64,000 nucleotides of DNA, from NCBI GenBank assembly GCA_951802425.1, contig OX637802.1, forward strand, positions 1,364,001 to 1,428,000. Direction: 5' to 3'. Shown one piece after another: positions 30,068 to 41,218 of the stretch. Both the position numbers and the translations under genes were made by a program. The stretch is from Clavaria fumosa. Taxonomy: Eukaryota > Basidiomycota > Agaricomycetes > Agaricales > Clavariaceae. Position 1 is the stretch's first letter. Every line of letters begins with the position of its first letter. Under the pieces are notes generated by a model. The model ran no database searches and was not told the DNA's origin. It saw only the letters and a list, made by a program, of their open reading frames with translations.

Positions 30068-30705
30068 ATTATGGATGACACCCATGGAATGGGGGGCTCC
30101 GGCCACCTTCTGAGGTGAACCCGGCAGCGGACGAGTGGATGGCTAAGCTCACGGAGTCCCGAAGAGCAGCCAAGGAGGCAATGGAGAAAGTGGTGGCAGC
30201 GATGAAGAAGAGCTACGATAAGGGGAAACACCCAAGTCGGGAGTACTCTGAGGGAGATCTGGTCTGGCTGGATACTAGAAACTTGAAGATGGACCGGCCC
30301 TGTAAAAAGCTTGACAACAAGAGAGCAGGCCCCTTTGCAGTTGAGGAGAAGGTGGGACCTGCTGGGTATCGCCTCAAGCTCCCTCGGGCCTGGCGCATCC
30401 ATCGGGTCTTCAATGAGTTGCTGTTGACACCATACCACCCCCCTTCCTTCCCTTCTCAGAACCTGCCTCCCCCTCCGCCCCCTACGATTGATGATGACCA
30501 CCTGGAGTATGATGTGGAGGCGATCCTTGATGTTAAGAAGGTGGGGCGTGGAGTGAGATACCTGGTGAAGTGGTTGGGATACCCTGTAGAGGAGAACACT
30601 TGGGAGCCACGATGGAACCTCACCAATGTGGCACTGCTTCTCCGGGACTTCTTCCTTGCTCACCCCGACAAGGCCAAGCTAGCTGGTTGGGACGCCCAGC
30701 CTTAA
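30068..30705 (+). pseudogene. second copy of family-B pol tail (integrase end and chromodomain)
   Basis: Nearly identical to about 29128-29766 and open to the same A-Q-P end and purine tract. It starts abruptly in the integrase core after the LTR. It represents the 3' remainder of an outer element into whose pol the inner element had inserted. It is followed at 30717 by that outer element's LTR. Confidence 0.9.
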
Positions 30706-30716
30706 GAGGGGGGTGA

Positions 30717-31007
30717 TGTTAGGATCGCTTATGTAAGCCATCCCAAAGTGCAGTTGTGGAGAAACTGGGGAGGGTTGTTGGAAGGTCACATGACCTGTGG
30801 CTGGGTCGGATTATGTAATCATGTAAGATCACATGACCTGGGGCCTGGGCGCATCACGTGATCCGAGGGTCCGAGCGTGGGAAAGTCGGCAAGTGCCGAA
30901 GCGTTCGCTATAAGTACTTTCGCTTTTCCTTTTTTGTACTCTTTTCCCCTTATCTTAGTATTGTCGTCATGACCTTATGCTTAAGTTGTGTGAGACCCAG
31001 TCTGATA
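30717..31007 (+). mobile_element. 3' LTR of outer family-B element
   Basis: 291 bp and almost identical to 4524-4814, including the ctataagtac TATA region and the uninterrupted ggggcctggg. It contains the priming seed atcttagtatt. Followed by unrelated DNA. Confidence 0.9.
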
Positions 31008-31310
31008 TAAGTACACAGTTGCACAAGGATACTGGAGACTCAATGCTGGGTCCAAACATGTCTGGCAGTGTTACAAAGGTGAGAGATGGGTATCCATTTT
31101 TAAAAACACTGCCTTTACATCATTCCTAGTTCATGCAAGCACTCCTCCCCAAGCTGCTATTCCTGATCAATACAGAAGCTCATTTATGGTTCTTGACTGG
31201 TCTCTCTTTCATCAATAAGTCATCGAGTTATAACAGTTTCTTGACTAGTTTCAGCCAGTGGGTCTGTCTCACTCCCCAAACTTCTGCTCTGACATCATAT
31301 TTGTCAAGCA
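31008..31310. other. no gene seen
   Basis: AT-rich sequence between the gypsy nest and the next palindromic element. Short open frames only, with no recognisable motif. Confidence 0.5.
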
Positions 31311-32122
31311 GACCTGAGTAGATGGGAGGACAGGGCTCCTAGAGCCTCACTAGAGTCCAGTATAAGTCACTGTATTAGTAAAAGTACATAGGTAAATGAA
31401 GTACATGAGGGGATACTCACCTAGAGTCCAGTATAAGTCACTGAGGGACTGAAACTGGACTCTGTGGCGAAGTATCTATGCTTACATAAGCAACAACAGT
31501 TACATAATGCCTCAGGATGAAAGGAAAGAGTCCTGGGCAACAATTACACAACTTAGGAAGGGAAAACTAATGTGAAGGAAGGATGGGCTATCACACTTAA
31601 CAATATTACAGCCTTAATCTTTCTCATATCATTGGCTTCACGAACGTGGAGCTGCAGCCCTGCATAATCTCCCCCCTTGTCCTTTCATATGCCCAGCATG
31701 TTCTGATTGAAGGCCTCCCTTTCTTCGACTTCAATCACTGATTTCTTCCAACCATGACTTCAATTTGCTGGCACACAAACATCTTTCATATCTTCAGAGA
31801 CCAAGGAAAGCCACACAGTTCTCACTGTTGAATGTGATAGCCCATCCTTCCTTCACATTAGTTTCACCTTCCTAAGTTGTATAGTTGCCCAGGGCTCTTT
31901 CCTTTCACCCTGAGGCATTATGTAACTGTTGTTGCTTATGTAAGCATAGATACTTCGCCACAGAGTCCAGTTTCAGTCCCTCAGTGACTTGTACTGGACT
32001 CTAGGTGAGTGTCCCCTCATGTACTTCATTTACCTATGTACTTTTATTAATACAGTGACTTGTACTGGACTCTAGTCATCCAGTGAGGCTCTAGGAGCCC
32101 TGTACACTCATCTACATAGGTC
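31311..32122. mobile_element. MITE-like element with long inverted arms
   Basis: The outer 270 bp on each side are inverted copies (acagggctcctagagcctca at about 31330 against its inverse ending near 32103). The arms include cctagagtccagtataagtc and ggaaggatgggctatcacac, and a loop of about 230 bp lies at 31600-31835. Similarity continues weakly outward (gtagatg on both sides), so the exact ends are uncertain. No clear target duplication and no coding capacity. Confidence 0.75.
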
Positions 32123-32988
32123 TCCTTGACAGATTATGAGACTCAGCCTCTGAGCGCAAAAGTCGACTATATCTCGAGAACTACTGCTCTGATTGCCTCG
32201 CCGTTTCGACCGACGGATTCTACGCCTTCCATTACCCCGGAATACGGAGTTTTACGTCGTTAGCTGCTCGGACTGGCTCGCAGTGCGCCTGTCTCCACCT
32301 GAGACATTGTTCTCCTATTTCTCCAACATCTCATATCTTGGGATCCTGATTACGGATTCACTCCAAACTCTGTCAGACGCCTTGCGCCTACTGCATCCAT
32401 CGTCGTACCAGGTTTCACACCGATCCGACCATCCGTTCCCGAGATCTGGCACTGTGCCCATTTCGCCTCCCAGACCATATCCCAGAGTTGCGAATATCTC
32501 AGTAACCACTGCTAGGATTCCCTTGATTCCTTGTGGACCCGGCCTACCATATTGTTTCTACCAGCACGCGGGGTTTCGCACGATTCGCATCAGTCGTTCG
32601 TCCACAATCGTTGTTTCCCATTTTGCCTCACAGACGCCCTCCTGTGACAAAATTCATCGTATCTCAACAACGTCTTATCGTACCCATTTGCCATTTCGGG
32701 TGCCCATACTACACATCAACGCCCATCAGCTCCCCAAGTTCGCAGTAAATCGCATCAGTCGTTCCCTCGCAATCGCCAATTTCATCATTGCCATTCAACT
32801 CCACCCATTTCGAATTTTCGTCATATCTCACTCAGGACCACAGCTATCACCAAGCCCTTTGGCCCATCGATAGAGGCCCTATAGCCCCACCAGCCTACGG
32901 AGTTCGCGCAAAATCGCACCATCCCTTCCCTCGCCATCGCGATTTTTGTCACCCCTCTATATCGCATTTTTAGTCCTTTGTTGGAGAG
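32123..32988 (+). repeat. copia 5' leader/LTR region with degenerate 163-bp periodicity
   Basis: Upstream of the copia ORF the motif atatctc recurs at about 32168, 32333, 32497, 32659 and 32822, a spacing of 162-164 bp, with partly similar following sequence (ccactgctaggattc-like). An open frame at 32193-32873 falls in this region but looks like a by-product. The LTR border and primer site could not be placed. Confidence 0.45.
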
Positions 32989-35884
32989 ATGTCTGGTTCT
33001 ATCCCAGATTTTCCTAAGCTGTCTGACAGCAATTATAAGGAGTGGAAGACTAATATGAAGTCTTCCCTCCAGGCTCTTGGAGTGTGGAGAGTGGTTACTG
33101 GAGAGAGAACTAGGCCTAGTCCAGAGTCTGGAGACTTGGACAAGTTCTTGCAGGACTTTGACAAGGCTGCTGGGTGGTTAAAGATGAGGGTTGAGATGAG
33201 CCAAATGGCACATTTTGAGGGGTTTGAGGATGATCCCAAGGAGATTTGGGATAGGTTGGGTGCTGCCCATGTCTCCAAGAAGCCAGCACTTCGCTTCAAT
33301 GCCTATGCTGAGCTCTTCTCCATCACAAAGGAGAAGGAGGAGACATTGACTGGGCTGATGGGAAGGATTGAAACTGCCATGCAGGCCATTCGCTCTTTGA
33401 GGCCTGACAGCTTTACTGTGGCAGAGTTGGATGATGAATTGCAGGCCATGGCAATGATTCGTGCCCTCCCAGCCGAGTACCAGGCCTTTCGCTCATCTCT
33501 CATGCTCCTGGACAAGATTGATAAGAGGACACTCCAGGAGGCCTTCAAAAACGAGGAGATCCAGCGCCAGCAGGCAGAGAATGCTTCCCCTGCCTCCCCA
33601 GCTCGTGCCCTCGCTGCCTCCACCTCTGGGGCAAAGCAGAATACTCCCAGACCTTGCACCTTGTATAATTGTGACTTCTGTGGAAGAGTTGGACACACCA
33701 TGGATAGGTGCAAGCAGTTTGCTGCTGCTCAAAGGGAGGCCAGATGGAAGGCTCAGGGACAGGGGATGAGTGGAAGGACTGGGAATTCTGGACAGCAAGC
33801 TGCTCCAGCCCAGGAGTTTGCAGGGAATGCAAGTCTTTGCTCCCCTGAATCTTTGGGAAAGACTGACATGGAATGGACTGCAGACTCAGGTGCCTCAGCT
33901 CACATGACTCCAAACAGGCACTATATCCATCAATATTCACCTTATTCTGTTCCTATTCGTTTGGCTGATGGAAATGTGGTCTATTCAAAGGGAGTAGGTG
34001 TGGTGCACTTTATACCTGATGTAGGAGGCAAGGATGCGAAGATTTTGACATTTACTCGTGTCCTGCATGTTCCAGACCTTGACAGCAGTCTCCTGTCCAT
34101 CCTATACCTCACCCGCCACTGCCACTATGTTGTGTCCATTGATTCTTTGTTCCTGTACTTTGGACAGAATGGCCAAGTCAAATTCACTGCCTCTATTCAC
34201 CCCAACAACAATGCTTCCCTCAATGGCAGAACTGAACTAGTGAGAGAGCAAGCCTGCTTGTCAGCAACACCTCCTATGGATTATGCTCTGTGGCATTGTC
34301 GTTTAGCACATCAGAACATGGATGGAGTAATGAGAATGGCCAGGGATTCTTTGGTCACTGGACTTAGGCTGCAGTCCAAGTCTTTACCAACTGGGTTTTG
34401 TGAGCCATGTCTAGCTGGAAAGATGCATGCCAATCCATTCCCTTTGTCCCAGCACAGGGCTACTGAGCTGTTGGAACTGGTGCATTCTGATGTTCATGGT
34501 CCATTGAGTGTTAGAACACACTCTGGATATTGCTATTGGGTCACATTTATTGATGATGCCTCAAGGTTCTGGGTGGTTTACTTGCTAAAGGCAAAGAGTG
34601 AAGTGTTTACTGCATACAAGCAATTTCAAGCTTATGCAGAGAGGTATTTGGGATGCAAGGTCAGGACAATTAGAGATGACAAAGGGGGGGAGTACATGTC
34701 CAATGCCTTTCTACATGACACTTTGGCTGAAGGTGTGCAGAGACAGCACACAACCAGAAATCGTCCTCAGCAGAATGGTGTGGCAGAGCAAGCCAATCGC
34801 ACTATACAGGATGGAATAACCACCCTGCTGCAGGAATCTGGGTTACCTGTGCAATTCTGGGGAGAGGCACTTGCAGCCTTTGTGCATGTGAGGAATAGAT
34901 GTGCCACTTTAACTCTGAATGGTGTAACACCATACACTCTGTGGCACAAGAAGAAACCTGATGTGTCCCATTTGAGAGTCTGGGGTTGCCAGGCATATGT
35001 GCATGTGCAGAAGGACAAGAGGTCACTTCTTGGTTCACACATGGAGAAATGCATCTTCATTGGATATCCAGAGGGCTACAAGGGTTGGAAGTTTTATAAC
35101 CCTACCACCAAGAAAACTGTGATCAGTGAGAGGGCTGAGTTTGATGAACATTACTTCCCTCATAAGAGACATCACCAGCAGGACAGTTTGCCAAGGGTAA
35201 CCAACACCCCAGTCCCTGGGCCAGTCTCTGAGTATATCCAAGTAATGGATGAGCATGATTTGGATGCACATGGTAATCCTATGGCAATCCCTCCAGTGAG
35301 AGAGGAGTCTCCAGTTCCTGAGGTTCGCACTCCCAGTCCACCACTTGCTCTGAGACGAGAGGCTTGTCTCAGGAGGCCTCCTGGTGAATGGTGGAAAGTT
35401 AAACCTGAACCTGAACCCATGGTTGAGGGGACTTCTTCACCTTCAGGAGATGAGCTGAACCTAGGAGAGAATGAGGAGGAGGAGGAAGTGGAGGAGGAGG
35501 AAGTGGTTGAATTTGCTGGTCTTGCTTCTGGAGCAGACCCACACAACTATGCACAGGCAATGAAATGTCCTGATGCTCATCTTTGGCAGAAGGCATGTGA
35601 GGAAGAGTACCAAATGCATTTGGAGAATGGTACTTGGGAATTAGTGAAGTTGCCTCCTGGAAGGAAGGCCATTGGATCAGGATGGGTGTTTAAGGTGAAA
35701 AGGAAGGCAGATGGGAGCATTGAGAGATACAAGGCTCGTTTTGTGGCCAAGGGATATAGCCAGAGGCCTGGACTGGATTACACTGAAGTGTTTGCTCCTA
35801 CCAGTCATGCTCCTGCTATCAGGCTTATCTTGGCACTGGCAGCCATTGAGGACATGCATTTGCATACTGTGGACATATCAACTC
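32989..35884 (+). pseudogene. Ty1/copia Gag-Pol, truncated in RT
   Basis: Single open frame of about 965 codons from ATG 32989. Gag (copia UBN2-type, with F-N-A-Y-A-E-L-F and A-L-P-A-E-Y) is followed by the knuckle C-D-F-C-G-R-V-G-H-T-M-D-R-C, protease D-S-G-A-S-A-H, the GAG pre-integrase finger (H-C-R-L-A-H ... C-E-P-C), integrase core (H-S-D-V-H-G-P, then R-D-D-K-G-G-E-Y, then N-G-V-A-E-Q), an acidic linker and the RT start (W-V-F-K-V-K-R ... F-A-P-T-S). It stops at V-D-I-S-T, where RT should go on, because an inverted second copia element is joined there. RT core, RNase H and 3' LTR are missing. Not functional. Confidence 0.92.
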
Positions 35885-37577
35885 CATTCTGGTGAGGCTC
35901 ATTAGGCTCAGTGTGCTGATGCACAATACCATGGTCTGCACAAAACTCATTGAACTCCTTGGAGATATACTCCCCTCCTTTGTCATCCCTGGACATCTTG
36001 ATGTGGCAATCAAGCTGGTTCTCCACCAATGCCTTGTACTGCTTGAAGGCATTGAGAGCCTCACTTTTGTGCCTCAGGAAAGCAACAATCAGGTATCTGG
36101 ACTTGTCATCAATGAAGGTCTGCCAATAGCAATACCCCTCCCTGCTAGCTACAGGAAGAGGGCCCTTCACATCAGAGTGAACAAGTCCAAGAAGCCTGGA
36201 CTGCCTGGATGTGGCAGTCTTGGGAATGTCATGACAATGTTGCTTCCCAAGGATGCAAGGCTCACAGATTGGGTCAGGGGCACTCTGAGAGTGGATAGTC
36301 ATCCCTGAGACAATCTTGTGGAGGTGCATAAGCTTGAGGTCAGCAATGTTAAGATGAGAACATCGCTGATGCCACAGAGAGAGGTCCATGGGACAGGTGC
36401 TGGCAGCCTTGGCACTTTCTGCTTGGTTGGGCACTATGGCATGACCATCAAGGTACCCAACATTATGCATGTTGACTGTGGCTGTAAAAGCCATCTGACC
36501 ACCATGAAAGAAAGAGACTAGATTTTTCTCTATGGACACAGAGTATCCCTTTGATCTAGTAAGGTGGAACAGAGACAGCAAATTGCTGCCCAAGTCTGGT
36601 ACATGCAAACAATCATGGAACACAACAGGGCACATCTTTATCCCATTCACAACAGGCTGGAATTCAACTGATCCCAAGCCTGCAGAGTAGACAATAGAGT
36701 GGTCAGCAAGTTGAATTGCAACCACATGTGGGATGTATGAACGAAACCAATGATGATGGGGGGTCATGTGTGATGTGGCACCTGTGTCAGTATTCCATTG
36801 ATTGCAAGCAGGAGATTTCAGCCAAAGAGCATGATTAGAGGAAGTGAGAGCACTTGCATGGCCAGCAAACTCAACACAGGCAGAATTGCCTTGTTGTACA
36901 GGAGTGTCCTGAGTTGCTTCTCTGGCAATTTGCTGCCTGGGTCTGTCCTTCTTGCCCTTTTTCCTCCTCTCTGCAACCTCCTGTTTGGCCTGCACAGAAG
37001 CAGATTGCTTTCTGAAGCAGTTGTCCTCAGCATGGCCAGGAATGCCACAGAAGAGGCAGGACAGGTGGGAAGCTGGTTTCTGCAAAGCAGAGGCAGGCAT
37101 GGCAAGGGCAGGATTGGCAAGGCCATGGGCAAGACGTTGGCTCTCTACATCCTGGAGTGCCTTATCTGCCCTAGCCATGAGAGAAGGTAAACTCTCATTC
37201 TCTTCTTTTCTGATGTTGAAGAGGGCATCATAGGCATTGAAACAGGCTCCAGGACGTTTTTGGAGGTGCACAGACTCCAGCTTTTTCCACATGGCAACAG
37301 GGTCACCCTTGAGATCCTTAACATGGACCTTCTGACTATCCTCTAAACTGAGCCAGATCTCCCCAGAAGCCCTAGCAGACTTCCTTCTCCAATCACTCGG
37401 CTCCTTCTTCTCCTCTAAAGAGGGTGTGGTAGGGTCCACAAGGCTTGGTTGCACACAAGAGCCATCCACATACTCCCACAGTTCCTTGGTGCTGAGATAG
37501 GCTTCCATATTGTCAGCCCATTGTCCCCAGTTGGTGTTGTTAAGACAGGGGAAGGTGTTTTTGTTGTCAGAAGACAT
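35880..37577 (-). pseudogene. second Ty1/copia Gag-Pol, truncated in integrase
   Basis: Minus-strand frame from ATG 37577. Gag includes W-G-Q-W-A-D-N-M and F-N-A-Y-D-A-L-F, then the knuckle C-L-F-C-G-I-P-G-H-A-E-D-N-C, protease D-T-G-A-T-S-H-M-T, the pre-integrase finger and integrase (H-S-D-V-K-G-P, R-D-D-K-G-G-E-Y). It ends at H-Q-N-G-V, within the catalytic core, at the junction with the plus-strand copia element. The two proteins are related but clearly different, so these are two families rather than an inverted duplication. Confidence 0.9.
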
Positions 37578-38960
37578 GATGGTTGTGATAGATGGTGGTA
37601 GGAAATGAAAAATGGGTGAAAAAAGCGAAATATGTGGGTATGGGAGCACGTGGACAGGTTCCTGGTACTATGAGGTTGAACATCAGGCCTTGTTTCTAAT
37701 CAAACACCAGTCCACTCTCAGATTGACGAAATTGGTGTTAGCAGTGGTAGTTGATAGTGGAGCAACTTCCAAATGGAAGGGGAGGCAACTGTAAACCCAC
37801 CAGCCCAATCTCCCTACACACTGCGTACAGAGAGAGGTGCAAAGGCAACTGGGGTAACACTCAAAACGAGGCCCAGGGAGGTAGCACTTCACTGTACGTC
37901 ACCTTGTTCTAGTCGCTCTTCAGTAGACCAATGTCCAACTGTACTAACAGTTAAACCCAACAGAAGATGATGGAAGGACGAATTGGGTGTTACCCAGAAG
38001 CAGAGTTGAAAGACCAGCAGAGAGAGGCAGTCGATGGGGTGAATTTTGCGCACACGATACGGATCATCTTCACCATCCAGGTACCAGGAAGGTAGACCAG
38101 AAATTCGGTCGATGAGGCGATTCTTGCGCGCACAATAGCGATCGAAGGGGACACGATAACCTTATAAAAAGGTGTGGGGTGGTAGAACAGCTTCTTGCGA
38201 AGAGAATGAGCCCTAGGCGAACTGATGGCGATGGGAAATGAGCAAGATATGCTCAAAATGCTGAGGGGTCCAAAATAGAGGTTGGAAAGTCGAAAAAAGC
38301 GAATAACTCCGGAATGGTAGGTCGGATGAATTCAGGGATAATATGAGCTGAAGGAGCTCGTCGAGGCGCACCAGATTGCTGCGGGAAACGTCCGCAGCAG
38401 CGCAGTGGATAGTGGGATATAAGGGATTTTGTCGAAATCGCGAAAATCGATGTAGAGCGCGAACGGCTGGTCGGATCGAGATGTCGAAGGGAGCGGAATT
38501 GTTCTCCCAGACAAGGCGAGTGCGGTGAATACAAATAGTAGTGGGGTTTACTTCGTAGAAGTCGAGATATCGCACCAAAAAGTACCCCTACACCGAAAAG
38601 TGGTTGATCCAAGTGATCTAAAGTGATCCAGGAGGTCCAGGTGGGTGAATATGGGGTTTTTGAGGGTGCAGAACCGATTGGTGAGGTCAGATAATCGATC
38701 AGAGTGGCCTAGAAGCCAGGTCTCATAATCTGAGAAGGCCAGATAGGCCAAAACCTCGAGATGGTGCCCAGGGAGGGTCACCAGAAGCTAACAAAGTGTT
38801 AGCTGGGCCAGAGGCACTCAGTAAGAGATATATTCAAGGCATAGGAATGTACAAACATGACATACCTGGGCCAGAGGCACTCAGTAAGAGATAACTCTAC
38901 TGATTGCCTCTGACACAGGTCTTCAGCCGCTTTTTGGCCAAATAGAGGTAAACAATGTCC
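37578..38960 (-). other. 5' leader/LTR region of the minus-strand copia
   Basis: Non-coding sequence upstream of the minus-strand copia gag. It shares the style of the other copia leader: recurrent cgcgaaaatcg, gatatctcg and tcggatcgag-type words, suggesting the same kind of degenerate repeats. Near 38809 and 38870 a 25-bp direct repeat (ggccagaggcactcagtaag) may mark an LTR or insertion border. Exact LTR limits were not found. Confidence 0.4.
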
Positions 38961-38962
38961 AG

Positions 38963-39243
38963 AATAGGTATCTATTATGTAAACAGAGTTCCTCATCATC
39001 ACAGAACTCAACAGGGTGCACCATGGAACCTCTTTTGACATTCAAGAGTTAGGAGTTTCCCTCTTATATCCTCCTGGGACAATGTTCTCCCTCTGTGGGA
39101 AGGTTTTCTTCCATGAAGTTCATCAATGGGAAGGGAACAGGGTTTGCATTGCTCATTTCATCAAGGACACTGTCCATGACAGGCTGGATTTTCCAAGGCC
39201 TGGATGGCCAAAACAATCTGACTATATAGATGAGAATAGGTAA
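38963..39243 (+). pseudogene. fragment resembling 2OG-Fe(II) dioxygenase C-terminal half
   Basis: Short open stretch with H-H-G-T-S-F-D-I-Q-E-L-G, then P-P-G-T-M-F-S-L-C-G-K-V-F-F-H-E-V, then E-G-N-R-V-C-I-A-H-F. This fits the second half of a double-stranded beta-helix dioxygenase: the distal metal His in F-F-H and the 2-oxoglutarate Arg in G-N-R. Such proteins are numerous in mushroom genomes. The N-terminal HxD half is not visible upstream, so this is a remnant at best. Assignment is by pattern memory only. Confidence 0.3.
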
Positions 39244-39937
39244 ATACATGTTGGTTTCCCAAAGCATTTCAGAATTTCGAGAGAGCCACATCTCCGGCAG
39301 TGAGTTGTGATCATGTACCACCAAACAAAATAAGACTCTCCATTTGCAACCATCAACCTTTCCTAATATGAATGCCCCACTTGAGACAAATGCCGCTTCA
39401 ACAAATCACACACATCACTAATGCCCCAAAAGAACCACAGCTCAACCCTTTAGTCGATCCACTGTGGAAGGACAGACCCACACTAGACCACAGCATGTAA
39501 CACAACATTCACCTTACCCACTTCTGTTACCACCACACCCCAACTACCTCCTGAAATTTCATGTACCTCACGTACAATCATGTCTTTGTCATAGCCACAT
39601 GTTGTGAGATACAAATGCTGATTATTAAAAAAAAGGCAATCATGTGATATGCGATCCAGCCATGTGACCACCTCAATTGGATTATGTGATTAGTTTGAAC
39701 AATCACATGATTACAGGTTTAAAAACTTTTCAACTCTGACACCGTCAACTTTTGTCACTCTTTCCTTAACCACTACCATCGCCACATCTCCGACTCACCA
39801 TGCTATCACCATTGCCCTTCCTTTGACTCATTGTGCTCTTTACGTAATGCCACCACCATTGTGTGTGGTGTGAAGGTGTGAATTTTTTTGATCACATCTC
39901 TTCCACTGACATTGCCAGGCCTCAAATCCATTCCCTG
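39244..39937. other. no gene seen; possible eroded LTR
   Basis: AT-rich, without convincing coding potential. About 39640-39720 has tcatgtgat, catgtgacc and atcacatgat words spaced like the E-box-rich U3 of the gypsy LTRs here, so an old LTR fragment is possible but not proven. Confidence 0.35.
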
Positions 39938-40001
39938 GGCAGCCTTAGTAGGCAAATGACCAGATGCATACAGTCATTTGCCTACCAAGGTTGCCCTCAT
40001 A
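39938..40001. repeat. hairpin next to minisatellite
   Basis: gggcagccttagtaggcaaa... is followed after about 12 bases by its near-perfect inverse (...tttgcctaccaaggttgccc), 22 of 24 positions paired. It sits immediately before the 62-bp array. Confidence 0.8.
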
Positions 40002-40625
40002 GAGTGTGGGCACCTTGGCATGTTCATGCTCAGGACCCTCAGCAGTCTTATTGATCTGGGGCAGGGTGTGGGTGCCTCGGCACATTCATGCTCAAGACCT
40101 TCAGTGGTCTTATTGATCTGGGGCAGGGTGTGGGCACCTTGGCACATTCATGCTCAAGACCTTTGGTGGTCTTATTGATCTGGGGCAGAGTGTGGGCACC
40201 TCAGCGCATTCATGCTCAGGACCCTCGGTGGTCTTATTGATCTGGGGCAGGGCCTCGGTGCATTCATGCTCAAGACCTTTGGTGGTCTTATTGATCTGGG
40301 GCAGGGTGTGGGTGCCTTGGCACGTTCATGCTCAAGACCTTTGGTGGTCTTATTGATCTGGGGCAGAGTGTGGGTGCCTCGGCACATTCATGCTCAAGAC
40401 CTTCGGTGGTCTTATTGATCTGGGGCAGGGTGTGGGCACCTCAGCATATTCATGCTCAAGACCTTCAGTGGTCTTATTGATCTGGGGCAGGGTGTGGGCA
40501 CCTCGGCACATTCATGCTCAAGACCTTCGGTGGTCTTATTGATCTGGGGCAGAGTGTGGGCGCCTCAGCGTGTTCATGCTCAAGACCCTCAGCAGTCTTT
40601 TGATATGGGGCAGTGTCTTGTTGAT
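40002..40625. repeat. 62-bp minisatellite, about 10 copies
   Basis: Unit includes cattcatgctcaagacctt and ggtggtcttattgatctggg. The word tcttattg occurs at 40046, 40108, 40170 and onward at 62-bp steps. One copy near 40240 is shortened. Variation is mostly at cacctcggcac versus caccttggcac, again CpG/TpG type. Confidence 0.92.
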
Positions 40626-40929
40626 CTGGAGTAGGTGTGGGCATTTCGGTGTGTTTCTACTTACCATTTTACCCTTACTGACACTGAGTATCCCTCCAGC
40701 ACAACCACATCCTCGATATCCTGACTTGTGGGTCTTCACCAACATCTGTTAGCCTTGGTATATATTTTTTGTGCACAGTAGTGGTAGCTATTGATGTCAT
40801 AGTAGGGGAAGGGTAGAGGGAAAACTCAATGCCAGCCACATTGAGTTTTCTTTCTGCTCTGACCATTTCCTTTTTTCTCTTTGAAACTTGTAATATGTCA
40901 TTGTTTGAATTTATCAAACACCATCTCTG

Positions 40930-41218
40930 TGTTAGGATCACTTACCTAAGCCATCCAAAAAAAACAGGAGTTGTGGAGAAACTAGAGAAGATAGTTGGAA
41001 GGTCACATGACCTGTGGTGGAGGATTATGTAATCAAGAGATCACATGACTTGGGCTTGGGCACATCACATGATACGAGAGGTCCGAGTGTGGGAACACTG
41101 GCAAATGCCGAAGCTCTCACTATATATACTACACATTTCCATTTTTGTACTCTTTTCTCCTTATCTTAGTATTGTCATCATGACCTTACCCCTAAGTTGT
41201 GTGAGACCCAGTCTGATA
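40930..41218 (+). mobile_element. family-B 5' LTR
   Basis: 289 bp, tgttaggatcac to gtctgata. TATA ctatatatac. The seed atcttagtatt at 41163-41173 is complementary over 11 nt to aatactaagat at 41220-41230, one nt after the LTR. CpG sites seen in relatives are mostly TpG/CpA here (cacatcacatgat for gcatcacgtgat). Confidence 0.9.

Larger units (their letters stand above)
4524..31007 (+). mobile_element. outer family-B Ty3/gypsy element, chimeric and nested
   Basis: The outermost element starts with the LTR at 4524-4814 and ends with the near-identical LTR at 30717-31007 (both 291 bp). Between them lie leader, the first 385 nt of gag, a 19.9-kb family-A insertion, the rest of gag-pol, a different LTR (29778-30067), a second copy of the pol tail (30068-30705) and the final LTR. 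Flanks are tatgt (left) and taagt (right), possibly a target duplication with one change. The order fits an old element that received a relative in its pol gene and then lost DNA by recombination between the two copies (see findings). Confidence 0.7.

Noticed and set aside
4524..31007. Target duplication tatgt/taagt for the outer element
   Set aside because: One of five bases differs and the right border is not certain, so it is mentioned only as possible.
32193..32873. 226-codon frame upstream of copia gag
   Set aside because: Lies in the periodic leader region; no retroviral or other domain and no homologous frame in the other copia leader.
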